From positions 1-64,000 of the forward strand of contig CBFFRP010000355.1 of the NCBI GenBank assembly GCA_965644295.1: a DNA stretch of 64,000 nucleotides, read 5' to 3'. Below, in pieces: positions 21,746 through 32,548 of the stretch; the stretch's first letter is position 1; each line of letters begins with the position of its first letter. The notes under the pieces are model-generated. The model saw only the letters and a list, made by a program, of their open reading frames with translations. It ran no database searches and was not told where the DNA came from. Position numbers and translations under genes: made by a program. The stretch is from Paraphysomonas bandaiensis (taxonomy: Eukaryota > Chrysophyceae).

Positions 21746-22942
21746 TTACCAATCTTTCAAAACTACAGACGCCTCATCAGGCTCCTCAATGTACTCTGAA
21801 TTTTCGATCTTTTTCTTCTCTTTCTTCAGTAGTCTCCACGTACTGAAATATCTTGTTCTCTGGGAGTGGAAATAGAGAAATGCGCCTTCTTTTTCTAAGA
21901 AAGCGCGTCGTGATATTTTAATCGCATCAACTCTTGATTTGGCTCTCGATGCCAGATAAGCAGTCCAGGCATCACTACTGGTAGGGGGAGATTCGGACGC
22001 CTGCTGTAGTCGATCGTACAGCATCTCCTGAGCTGTCGACTCTATCATGGCGCTAGTTTCGTTAACAAACGTCATGGGATCACTGCTATCATTATGACTA
22101 TAAGCTCCAATTAAAACACAGACGGCTTCGACAGCAGTCTGCATGAAGGAATCTTCACTGTTCCATTGATGTTCTCGAGGGCAGTTACCTAGTCAAACAA
22201 TGAGTTTATAGAAAACAAATATTTGACTTACCATCTTTCAAGGAATTTCTTAATTCCTCCTCGAATGCACTATCCAACCAGGGGGTCTGGTCGGTATAAA
22301 GAGCATGATAGCATAATCTAATCTTCGTTTTTAAATTATCAGCCACCTTTCGCACATATTTCATTACGTCTCTGTAAACTATGTGAGACATGTAATAATA
22401 ACAGACTCAATCAAATACCTCGATGACGAAATTGCAGCTATGACACCGCTCTGAAGCATTGTTTCATTCGGCACAAATGCTCCTTCTTTACAAGCTAGTT
22501 GAAATGCCTGTTATAATTAAGTCACATACTTATAAATATATTAAATTCACCTTATTATGGGGAGCTTGCATATCAATTCCGTTTTTTGATATTAATGCAA
22601 GTATCAGCCGCATGAGGAGTTCGAAGTGTTCCTCAATGGGAGATATTTCCCCAGTGTCCAGTTTACAATGTAACCGAGCATACATCATCTCCTGATGATA
22701 CGGGAGAAAGCTTGGGGATGAGGCAACCACGGCGCACTCTGCTGCCCCACGACAAGATCTTCCCGGTACAAAACTGTCGACAATAACTTCGTCCTTACGT
22801 TCTTCGTCCGAAGACTGACTTAAGGTTGCAAGGTTTCAATTTCTGACGATGAGTGACATTGCTCAGGTATAGTTATATTGGGCCTGCTGCACAGAGGCTT
22901 CTTCCTGGGAGGTGACTGTGCAGTACAAAATGTGCGATCCAT
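21746..22942 (-). CDS. accessory gene of the large transposon, unknown function
   Basis: A multi-exon gene with start ATG at 22942. Exon parts read as MDRTFCTAQSPPRKKPLC... (from 22942), SSDEERKDEVIVDS... to HNK at 22551, AFQLACKEGAF... (22507-22419), a piece with VRKVADNLKTKIRLCY (about 22366-22233), and a last exon from about 22188 to 21746. The junction near 22810 needs a one-base shift, so there is either a small intron that I cannot place or a frameshift. The product is mainly acidic/basic and helical, with no recognisable catalytic motif. It lies head to head with the transposase (starts 351 bp apart), as second proteins of CACTA-type elements often do. By position it may be a DNA-binding or regulatory partner, but that is inference. 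Confidence 0.5.
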
Positions 22943-23292
22943 TTTACGGTTTCCACTGCGCTGCGCCATCTGATAACGATAATGATGATAATGATAATAA
23001 TGAATACGATAAATATGATGAAATAATGATGATTACATATATATGTATATGACTGTTTATGGAATTCATCTTTCGGAAAGTGAAGAGACATTCACATACT
23101 CTCACTTCGAAGTTCTCACACTTCGACTTCCGACTTCAGAATCATTCTTCAGTTTGTTTTTTATGGTACTGCTGTATACATGGTATACATAGTATACATA
23201 TAGCAGAGCACATATGTATACAAAACTGTGCAGATCGGAGCAGAGGGATACACAAAGGTGTACACATGTACACATGTACACTGTTGGATACA

Positions 23293-26200
23293 ATGTGGAA
23301 ATGCGATGTGTGGAAACAAGTTTTTGATTCAGGTCAGAGTTTGTCACGTCATGAAAGATATTGCTTGCTATCGGAGAATTTTTTACCGAATAGAAAGCGA
23401 AAGACTCCAGCAGATAGTGGTCCTCAGAGCTACATCATTCGTGATGACGACAATAGTGATGATGAGTACAGTGACCATGATGAGGAGGACTCATATATTC
23501 CTACGTACTTATGGCAATATCAAAGAATGGAAGAAGCTTCTCCGACCGGTAATACCGAGTTCCCTATCTTTCATCCTGATTATGATCAACAAGATAAACC
23601 GATTTCTACGTATAAGAAGCTTCAGGAAACATTTCACGACAAATCTTACAGCAGGGATGCATTGAGAGCTTCTAATTTGGAGAATTTTATTGAATCTGTC
23701 AGTAATTCGAGCAATCACAGCGAGTCGGATGTTTTGCTGCTGAAGTTGTATGCATTTGGAAGAATGTGCAAGCTAAGTCGCTCCACAGGAGATGCTCTTC
23801 TCGAATTAATTCGCTCATTTAAACCTCGTAAAGCGCTTCCGAAATCGTGGAAATCGGTTGTGTCGCATTTCAAAAGAGAAACATCACATTACAGATATGC
23901 AGAGAAGTCTGTACCCTGGCCGTCGTCGTGGAAAATGGAGTCTTGGAGTACTTCCGGGCAGAGACCAAAAGAAATCATTGTGCGTGCTAGGGATCCATTG
24001 GAAATGCTTAGTTATCAAGCCGCGAATCCCATAATTCAGTTCTGTTGGAATAAACACATCCATTATGATACATTTTCTATGAAAGATAGGGAAACTGGTG
24101 AGAATTACGTTGGTGATCTCATGTCTTCATCGTGGGCGAAAAATACTGAGCAACTTATATACCAGAATTTCTGTTCTGAGAGAAAGTTAATGCCATGTTT
24201 ATTGTATCATGACGGTGTTGCGATGGGGCATTGTGCTAGTGTAAAAAGTATTCCAGTTTTAGGAACATGTGGAAATTTCAGTGATGAATTGATGCGAAAG
24301 AATTTAGCAAAGTTTTGTTTAGGCTTTGTTCCAGATATTTCAAGCTCAACAAGTACCGAAGTTTTAATTACTCATTTAATGACGTGTGGAATGAGCCGTA
24401 CAAAAGCAGAGAGGGAAGTCAGACTATTTAATTTGCAGTTAGAAAGGCAGTTTTGGAACTTGGTAACAACCCCACTCAAAACTGTTTCGGAACGAGGTGC
24501 AGAAATGTATGTACTTGGAAAGGGTTTAATTATTGTTCATACCTTTTGCCCGTTCAGTATTGGAGATGACCCTGCAATTCATCGGCAGATTGGCTTGTAC
24601 GAAGGAAATTCCCGCTTTGCATGTGTTAATTGTGAGTATCCGCTGAGGGGTGGTGTTATCCGCTGAGGGGTGGTGTTTTTTATAACCCACAGCTTCATCT
24701 CAAGAGAGATGGACATACAATTGCTGAACGCTGTCGAAGTCTAAATAGTGGTCGGCTATCAGACAAGGAAGAGAAGGCTACTCGAAAGTCACTCGATGAT
24801 AAATGCATCATGCCCTTCGTGAACGCCTTTCATCATTCGTTTATGGGCTGCAACAACCATTGTTTTAATAATCCTCAGGACTTGTTTCACCTATTTTGTG
24901 CTGGCATTGCAAAAAGTCTTGTTCTTTGGATTCTTACCATTGTTGATAGCACAAGCAAAACTATGGACCTGACTTTCCACAACAGTAAGGGTGTGCTGGA
25001 TGGTAGACTGATAATGATACCTCAAGTTCCGAATATGCCACATGTAAATTGGACAGTCTTCAAGAAAGGGCTAATGCACATTATCTCTACTAAAAGCAAG
25101 AAAGATAAAGGCCATTCCACTGGTTCTGGAGGCGGATATCGATCAAGCGAATTCATTACGGCACTTATACAGCTTTTTTTTGCGGTAGGTTTTTAAAAAT
25201 TCCACGGTTCGTATCACTTTCCATGAGTTAGATAGGCACAGATGGCCAAGTTTTACCAACAGCTACGAACTACGTATTTTGTTGCAAGAATACGCGGCCC
25301 CGACGCGTTGGTAATTTGACAATGAAAGTTCTACAAGCAATTAAGGCGGTACTGAACGTCTATTTTGAGTGTAAAAGATGCTGTTTCACGAACCCTGATA
25401 TTCTACATGTGGAGCTTATATGCAATGATATGGTTGCAAAGGTTTTGCTAGTGTGGGACTTGAAGCAAACACTTCTTAACAACCAGCCATCATTTCCATT
25501 GATGCGAAAGCTTCATTCTGTTATGCATCTTTCATTTAACATTGCCATGTTTGGAGCCTTATCAAAGGCAGATGCTGGCTCTTGGGAATCGAGCAATCGC
25601 TATTTTACAACCGATAACTGGCGACGCACAAGTAGGAGATATGCTTCCTCAAATGAGGAGATGCTAAAATTATCTATCTGTCAAGATCATTCTCGAGTAC
25701 TGGAGTTTATTGCTGCATGCCACACTCATGACAATGCGTATATAAATTCACTAAAGCCAGAAGTTCCACCTGAAGTTGTTTTAGTATATCCAATGTGTAA
25801 TGTAAAGCATGCAACTCTATGCGTTGGTGCAAATGGCTACTTATTCGCATGTGAAGAAGAGATAGAGTTGAATGATTTCATCGGGCACAAGGAATTAACA
25901 GTTTTTTCTCTAACAGATTTCTGTAGACGAGCTCTGGGTGAACAGAACTGGAACAGCCTATGTCGTGGTGATATATCTCTTAAGCTTATACAAGCTCTCA
26001 CATACCACGCAAACGAAGAGAGTGGTATCGGCAAAGGAAGTCATCATGCAATGAAGAAGACGAGGCGGCGAAAACAACGATTTGATTTTATATTCATTCA
26101 ACTGGAAAATGGAGACAATCAACTGGCCCAAATAGTATCAATGTTACAACTGACATTTGAAAACGACATCAAGTATTTCTATATTGTTCAGTATATGGAA

Positions 26201-26659
26201 CCGTGTGAAGTGAGTAGCCTTGCTTTTTTCCCCAAATACAGATGGGAAGTGCGTTACAATCGCCGACGCCAGCAGATATTTTGCCACGATATTATTGATT
26301 TTGAAAATATTCTTGACACAGCATTTATTATTCCAGATTTTGCTCATGATGTAATTGCTGGAGAGCCGAATACAATAGATAGATTCTGGTATATTCCGAG
26401 GAAATTCTTTGACCGTTGTGGGTGGAATGATTTGGAAAATGCTGACTATAATCAGACCGAAGATATGGAGGTATATATGAACAGGAATGGCTCTGGTGCA
26501 ATAGAAATGCAGCGCAATATTATCCAAGAAAATAACCATGCTGCAAATAACATGATCGATTCTGACACTGATGACTCCTTACTTTCAGAAAACGAAAGTA
26601 CAAGGAGTAGTAGTATATCTAGTGCCAGTGGCTCTGATAGTGAAGGTGACGGTATGTAA
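23293..26659 (+). pseudogene. Plavaka/CACTA-like transposase, one intron and one frameshift
   Basis: About 1,100 codons from the ATG at 23293. The N terminus has a degenerate zinc-finger-like SLSRHERYC. An acidic low-complexity region follows (DDDNSDDEYSDHDEED). The core has YHDGVAMGH, LGTCGNFSDELM and LGFVPDI (about 24200-24340), then FSIGDDPAIHRQIGLYEG and CVNCEYP (about 24550-24650), an arrangement seen in Plavaka-type transposases. A 20-bp tandem duplication (24638-24657 and 24658-24677) shifts the frame. The reading then continues with NPQLHLKRDGH and DLFHLFCAGIAKSL, crosses a 47-bp intron (25185-25231), and ends in an Asp/Ser-rich tail at 26659. Family membership is inferred from motifs. 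It could instead belong to the related KDZ group. Confidence 0.65.
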
Positions 26660-26779
26660 TTCTATAATTTATATTCCCCTGCTTATTTAAGTGACGTGAA
26701 TAGTCATTATTCACAACTATAGTACAACTTACTGGTAATGGAATTGATTGCTAGCCATATAGGCACAATGCTTTATCCG

Positions 26780-27515
26780 TCCTAGGTAGATAGGCTATAC
26801 TTCTTATAGGTAATGTGGGCTAGCACCTATAGGTATATGACAACTAAGCTATAGGTATTACCTATGGCTGAGGTACCTATACGTATGATGTTATGGTTCC
26901 TATAGGGAATGTGGGCTAGCACCTATAGGTAGATGACAATTAACCTATAGGTAATGCCTGCGACAGAGGTACCTATAGGTATGATGTTATGGTACCTATA
27001 GGTAATACCTACGGCTGAGGTACCTATACGTATGATGTTATGGTTCCTATAGGGAATGTGCGCTAGCACCTATAGGGAGATGACAATTAACCTATAGGTA
27101 ATGCCTAGGGCCGAGATACCTATAGGTAGATGACAACTAACCTATAGGTAATACCTAGGGCTGAGACACCTATAGGTAATGTGGGCTAGCACCTATAAGT
27201 AGATGACAATTAACCTATAGGTATTACCTACGTCTGAGGTACCTATAGGTATGGTGTTATGGCCCCTATAGGGAATGTGGGCTAGCACCTATAGGTAGAT
27301 GACAATTAACCTATAGGTATTACCTACGGTCGAGGTACCTATAGGTATGATTTTATGGTACCTATAGGTGGTGAGACATAGGCACCTACCTATAGGTAGG
27401 GTCGCTAGGAATACCTACAGGTAGGTACCTAATAGGTATGTACCTAATAGGTATGTACCTAATAGGTATGCATGAACTACCTATAGGAAGTTCGAAGTAC
27501 CTATAGGTACCTAAT
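26780..27515. repeat. right array of the palindrome ACCTATAGGT
   Basis: By eye about 17 exact copies of ACCTATAGGT, arranged in higher-order units of about 110-120 bp containing GTGGGCTAGC, TAGATGACAATTAACC and GAGGTACC modules. It ends with a short run of TACCTAATAGGTATG units (about 27421-27470). The organisation differs from the left array, but the core palindrome is the same. Confidence 0.93.
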
Positions 27516-27530
27516 ATAGCCCACCGATGC

Positions 27531-27780
27531 TTGTTCACCTTAACAACTCAAAAATCCTGAAGTTAGCAGATGTCAAGATATATCAACATTCTACTTGTCC
27601 ACTGCGATTGCGTTTTGAGTGATATAGAGCGAAAGTAGTTGCACCTTGGTACTTGCACAGGTTTCTAACGCCTATTGCTAAATAAAAAGACTTTCAATAT
27701 ATGGTACTTGCGGTGATGCACAAGCAGCTTTATCAGAGTTAAGCACTAATAGTAGGATATCAGAGAGTTAACACAAAATT
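27531..27780 (-). repeat. dispersed repeat R1, right half of the split copy
   Basis: Continues the R1 copy interrupted at 20790 (TTGTTCACCTTAA, GTTGCACCTTGGTACTTGC, GATGCACAAGCAGC). Inside it lies a further 46-bp insertion at 27657-27702 flanked by the 9-bp direct repeat GGTACTTGC. Confidence 0.78.
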
Positions 27781-27929
27781 AGTATTTTTTTAATAATAAG
27801 ACATTCACTACTATTACTTCCTTCTCCAGCTCATACTGATCTTATATATCATATATTCCTACACTTTTCTGTGTAGTTGATTTTCTCCTACAAATCATAT
27901 AATATTATATATAGAGAAGTATATCCGTA

Positions 27930-28320
27930 TTTTGTTAGAATTGGGCACTTACTGAAGCTAACCTTGTGCTCTGCACGTAAACTTTAACCTTGCTTTGTTG
28001 CACGCAACGTACTTCTTTCAAGTAAGAATTATTATTAATATACGCACTTCACTGTTGAGTTTTTCTGTTTGAGAGCAATTAAAAACTGTAGTTTAAGGTA
28101 TTTGAATTATGACTGTTAATAGAAGAATACAGAAGTAGTGGTTAACTGTATTATTAGAGAACAAATGTCATGATAGCAATCATAGTGAAACTAAAATAGA
28201 TGGACCGTACAAGATCGTAATAATATATATAACAATCCAATATATAATAACATCTGATCTGGCGAACATCTGTTAGTTATAATATATGTACACTTGTCGC
28301 TCGTATATATTACACAACAG
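27930..28320. repeat. dispersed repeat X, first copy (possible solo LTR)
   Basis: Blocks such as CTTTCAAGTAAGAA, GTTTAAGGTATTTGAATTAT, GTGGTTAACTGTATTA and CAGTAACTGAATTT recur at about 36.83-37.15, 47.63-47.83 and 50.38-50.56 kb. The length (about 390 bp) and the absence of coding suggest a solo LTR of a second retroelement family, but I could not find matching target duplications. Confidence 0.6.
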
Positions 28321-28329
28321 TAACTGAAT

Positions 28330-28620
28330 TTACTTTCGTTTGTGAGTGAACTTCACGGCCTCTAGGTTCTCTAGAACCTTGGCCTGGGCTTCAACGCTGT
28401 CGTCGAACTCTGCTCTAGTCTGACTCGAGGTGTAATCTTCATTGAATTGAACTTTGTAACCTCTGCCGTACTGTATTCTTTCCAACGTTAAGAAATCTCT
28501 CCTTCAGTGCCTGTAGAGAACTACTTTTGGATTGGTATAATATTGCAGACTTCCATATGATGAGGAAGGAGTACATTCCCGGTATTCCAAAGTTTCTTTT
28601 CCTCTTGCGCAGTCGTTTCT
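28330..28620 (-). pseudogene. coding fragment of unknown origin, probably retroelement
   Basis: On the minus strand from about 28620 to 28332 a frame can be read with GRGYKVQFNEDYTSSQTRAE, ending THKRK followed by a stop, with at least one internal stop upstream. It directly precedes the X repeat. It may be the end of a retroelement polyprotein, but I recognise no domain. Confidence 0.3.
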
Positions 28621-28917
28621 CTGTGTATCGGGCATTTGGGATCCCGCTGGAATTGTAGAATCTAGATCATGAAGGTGCCTTGGTTTGTCCTTTGAGAGGA
28701 CTATAGATGCGCTCGGTTGTGTCTAATGAGGAATGAGATATAGAACTTCTTGAAGTTCTTTCCTCTAAGGGACGAGGTACCATTCAGCCCGAGACTACAT
28801 TCATGAAATTTCCATCCGCTGTCATGTTAAATTATACTTGTAGTAGCACAATAATGACTGAATTATATTAGGAGAGGTACAGTGAAATTGTGATGTTGTA
28901 GCACTGTGATGTTGTGG
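28621..28917. other. intergenic, nothing recognised
   Basis: No supported exon or repeat. Confidence 0.4.
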
Positions 28918-29148
28918 AAACACATCAATCACCAACACCAATATTTTATTCTACAAATAAATAATCGTATATTTTCAGCTTCTTCGTATATACTTAATAA
29001 CTACTCCTATTGTAGTCCAGTAGATTCAGTATTAAATTGCTACATAGAATTCTATAGAATACAGAATAATGCAGTGATAGACTTCAGTAAGCTTCAAGTA
29101 CGTAGCTCTTAATAGTTAAAAATATTGGTGTTGGTGATTAATGTGTTT
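28918..29148. mobile_element. small MITE-like element with 30-bp inverted repeats
   Basis: 28918-28947 (AAACACATCAATCACCAACA...) is repeated inverted at 29119-29148 with one mismatch. The 231-bp segment is noncoding and AT-rich. I see no clear target duplication. Confidence 0.7.
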
Positions 29149-29439
29149 CTACTGTCACACTACAACAACAAAACTTTACTATCTCCCTTTAATATATATA
29201 ATTCAGAGATACACAGTGCCTTTCAAAGTCATGAATGTCTTATTACTAGCGACACCGCCACATTCCACCACACCATCAACCTCTCAGTACACACATCTAG
29301 TGCTCGGTACACTCAGGACCTTAATACAGAACCCTGTACCTCAGAGCCAGGCGGAACCTTATCCCAAGGGTAGACCCCCGGACAACAGGCGCCAGTGAGT
29401 CCTCAGACACACGAGCAGGGCGAACTCACAAACAACATT
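29149..29439. repeat. intergenic with a direct repeat of about 60 bp
   Basis: 29190-29250 (ATTCAGAGATACACAGTGCC, then TTCAAAGTCATGAATGTCTT) recurs at about 29636-29690. No gene is supported; the short plus-strand frames here are not convincing. Confidence 0.5.
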
Positions 29440-29780
29440 AAGAACGGAAGTGGTTGCACCTTGGTGCTTGCGGCGACGCACAAGCAGCTTCTGTAGCGCT
29501 AAATAGTAGGATAATAGAATTTGTGCTGATTAGTTATGGGTAGAGGTCTAACTAGTAGATCTAGCATTCAATGAGCCACTATATCGGAACGAGTTTTTAA
29601 CGCCTATTGCTAAATAAAAAGACCTTCAATATATAATTCAGAGATACACAGTGCCTTCCAAAGTCATGAATGTCTTATTACTAGCAATAGGTGTTTAAAG
29701 TCAGAACTAATGTAGCAAATAATTTAAGTAGCAAGTGCTTAACTCTGATATCCTACTATTCGGCGCTACGAAAGCCCAAC
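29440..29780. repeat. dispersed repeat R1, fifth copy with inverted ends
   Basis: Opens with GTGGTTGCACCTTGGTGCTT, CGACGCACAAGCAGCTTC and AATAGTAGGATAATAGAA. It closes with the inverse (TTAACTCTGATATCCTACTA, GGCGCTACGAAAGC), so this copy also folds back. It contains the motif TAACGCCTATTGCTAAATAA at 29593. Confidence 0.7.
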
Positions 29781-30156
29781 TTAAATCTCCTATGAATAGA
29801 AACTGTTATACAGTTGTTTTATTTAAATATCTCTATTATCGTGTGAGACAATTTATCTGTGGTCAGCTAATGTCCAACTCAAACAACCCATCAACGTCAG
29901 ATGAGAAGCAACCCTTTCTTCCAGATCGCTTGTACCGTACCGAATTATATTTCTCTGTAGCATGAAAATCAATTATACGCCAAATTCAAGGAGAAAACTA
30001 AAACACCATAGCTTAGTATTTTCCTACACTACCCAACAACAACTTGAATAAAACGATTTCATTGGCAACTACTTCCTGCATGTAAAGGTATAATAATCAC
30101 TGCTGACAGCAGAAAATGTAGCATGCAGCTCTGATTAACTGTAACGAATAGGTTGG
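29781..30156. other. 3' flank of the sulfatase gene, nothing recognised
   Basis: No supported feature. The sulfatase stop codon is at 30157-30159. Confidence 0.45.
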
Positions 30157-32548
30157 CTACGCATCGCAAACAGGGTGCTCCGTCAGTCCGTCCACAATCG
30201 TTGAGGCTTCTAACTCCACAGTGTCCGCTTCGGAGTCGACATTCATCGCAATGGCTGTCAAGTTATAGCTTGAGAATACATTCTCAGGGGTGAATGGTGT
30301 AGGCACTGGGCACTTGACAGTATTGTAGTATGGAGAGTCCTTCGGTAACCAGCAACCAAGTTTTGAGGGAAACACTACCATATCCGGTGGAATATTGGTT
30401 AGCTGGGATGTTACACTGCTAGCTCGCAGGGCAAGAAGTTCAAACCTCAACAAATTTAAGACTTCCATAACATGTAAATCTGTGTGGTTGAAGCGATCCA
30501 CATAGGGTATCAGATTGGTTTCTTCATAGGGATCTTCACTGAGGTTGTACAAGAATTCTCCTTCAATTTTATATCTACAAGCTCACTCGTAAAAGTACAT
30601 AACCATGTATTATACAACTTATACCTCGCCCTTGTGGATGCAGCTTGATGCAATCCAGCCCATATGAGGACATTCGGATTGAACATATACTTCCAGGTTT
30701 GATTAAAGGCCTTCTGAATGTACCCTGAGAAAAATCCAACTTTGATAGAAGCTGCATTCACAGGTACTCGGTTACGCTTCAATGGCTTGCCAAGAACAAG
30801 GTTGTCCCAATGGTTGAACCCATCAAAGTGGGTTACAATGTGACGGGTGTCAATATTGGCATAACCCAAAAGTGTGGGAAGTACATCAGAAACATGTATC
30901 AAATCCTTGCGGTGTGATACTAGGGAATAAGGGCTATTCACGCCGTGACCATACCTAATACAAATTGTAGTTAAATATTGTTCACAGTCTTGAACAATCA
31001 GGGAAAGTAACAATACTCACATGAATGCCGGGACATGAATGCCACCCTATGAATTTAGAACAGAGTTAATATAACTTCTCACATACCACTAATTAGATAA
31101 AGCAGATAACATATCTAGCCGTACACCGGAAAATATCAACATATTACAACGCTGAACTCACCTCATACATAGACCCTTTACCCTCTCTGTAGGGTTTGTT
31201 GTTAGAGCCCGCCTGGATTAGTCCCCCGTTGTCAGAAAAGTAAAGAATCAGAGTTGACGACAGCATATCCTTCATATATAGTGCGAGCACAATGCGCAGC
31301 ATGGCGATGTCAATAGAGGCCACCATGCCACACACTTTTTGTCGGAAATATGGCTGATACCCATGTGTGGACTCACTTACTCCATCACATAAGGAGTATA
31401 AGCTTTCTGGGCATTTGACCGGTGCATGCGGAACATTTGGCTGAAAGTTAAGCAAAATCGGTGTCTCGGGGTTATGCTTCATTACCAGCGCTACTGCTTT
31501 GTCTGCTAGTATATCAGTTGAAAAATTTTGTTGGTCAAAATAAGGCATCCCGTTCTCTTGTAAGTCATAACCATTGAAAAATCGGCAGTTGTCAGAAAAT
31601 ATGTCTTGAAAGCCATTTTCTTCAGATCCGCAGCCAACCCCAATATCTTTGGAGAAATGATCATACGCTCCTCCTGTAGCACCATCGCAATGTTAATTCA
31701 AACATATATATAATTACACTGGACTTTAATTTACCAAGGTTACCAAAAAAGTAATCATATCCTCTGGCATTCGGTGTCATGCTCAAGAATTCGTGACCCA
31801 AGTGCCCTATTCACAAATATAAGTGAAGGTCTGTGAAATACGGGTTCCTATTCACTGGTAAACCGGCTAGTCAGCAACACTATCACTCACATTTTCCAAT
31901 AAGGGCAGTAGAGTATCCGGCCTCCTTAAAGTAGTCAGGCATTGTTTTCATATCCAAAGGAAGATTACGCCGCTCTCCTGGTATAATCGGGGCATCCTGA
32001 ATACGCAGTCCGGATTTATGATACGCAGACATACAAGACACAGTACCTGCAAACCAGTTTTTGTTGTATATCTACCAGTCAAGAGACTTGATCTTGTTGG
32101 AGTACAGGTGCACTAAATTTAAATATAAATAGAGGGTAAGGGATGAGCAGCTATAAATTACTTGTACATAAAAGTTGTCAAATTTGATTCCCTTGTCAGC
32201 AAAGAAATCGATCGTTGGTGTCACAAACGTTTCGTCATTGTATCCAATGTCTGACCACCCTTGATCATCGGATAACACGGTAAATATATGCTTCGGGGCA
32301 TTTTTTGTGGCAGATAAAACAGTATCTGTGTGAATGGACTCTAAAATACTCTCTAAAGCTGTTGTTTCTTGTGTTGATCGATGCGCCTTGTGATCAAAAT
32401 ACAGCTGTATGATCTTGCTAGGGTGATTCAAGAGTTCCTCGGCAGTGGATCGAATATGAAACCGGTCACTAGATAACGATGCCAATACAGGACTGAACAG
32501 TAGAGTTAAAAATACCAAACTAGAAGACATTGTATGTTGTGGAGTCAT
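30157..32548 (-). CDS. arylsulfatase (arylsulfatase B-like, secreted), 8 exons
   Basis: Exons: 32162-32548, 32047-32112, 31891-31996, 31735-31806, 31162-31673, 31021-31046, 30625-30954, 30157-30574; about 638 residues. A signal peptide is evident (MSSSLVFLTLLFSPVLAS; the ATG at 32530 is an alternative start). VLSDDQGWSDIGYN carries the metal-binding Asp pair. The 66-bp exon 2 encodes the sulfatase signature CTPTRSSLLTGRY, whose Cys is normally converted to formylglycine. IGKWHLGHEF spans exons 3-4. PNVPHAPVKCPE and LYFSDNGG supply further active-site residues, and a C-terminal LYNLSEDPYEETNL block is typical. It would hydrolyse sulfate esters of glycans or aryl compounds in the secretory route, lysosome or outside the cell. 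Exons 6, 7 and part of 5 are duplicated at 35626-36280. Confidence 0.92.

Larger units (their letters stand above)
20791..27530. mobile_element. large DNA transposon, Plavaka/CACTA-like, with palindromic end arrays
   Basis: The 6.7 kb segment starts CATCGGTGGACC and ends with the inverse (GGGCTATATTAGG... reads as ...CCTAATATAGCCCACCGATG), giving short terminal inverted repeats of CATCGGTGG. It interrupts an R1 repeat: the uninterrupted arrangement CATCCGGGTTGTTCACC can be read, inverted, at about 13410, so TT is probably duplicated at the insertion site. Arrays of ACCTATAGGT fill about 0.7 kb inside each end. In between are a transposase gene on the plus strand and a divergent multi-exon gene on the minus strand. 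Subterminal repeat arrays and a two-gene layout are typical of the CACTA group; exact family assignment needs a profile search. Confidence 0.78.

Noticed and set aside
23102-23718. Minus-strand and shifted frames over the transposase start
   Set aside because: They are shadows of the transposase reading frame and lack conserved motifs.
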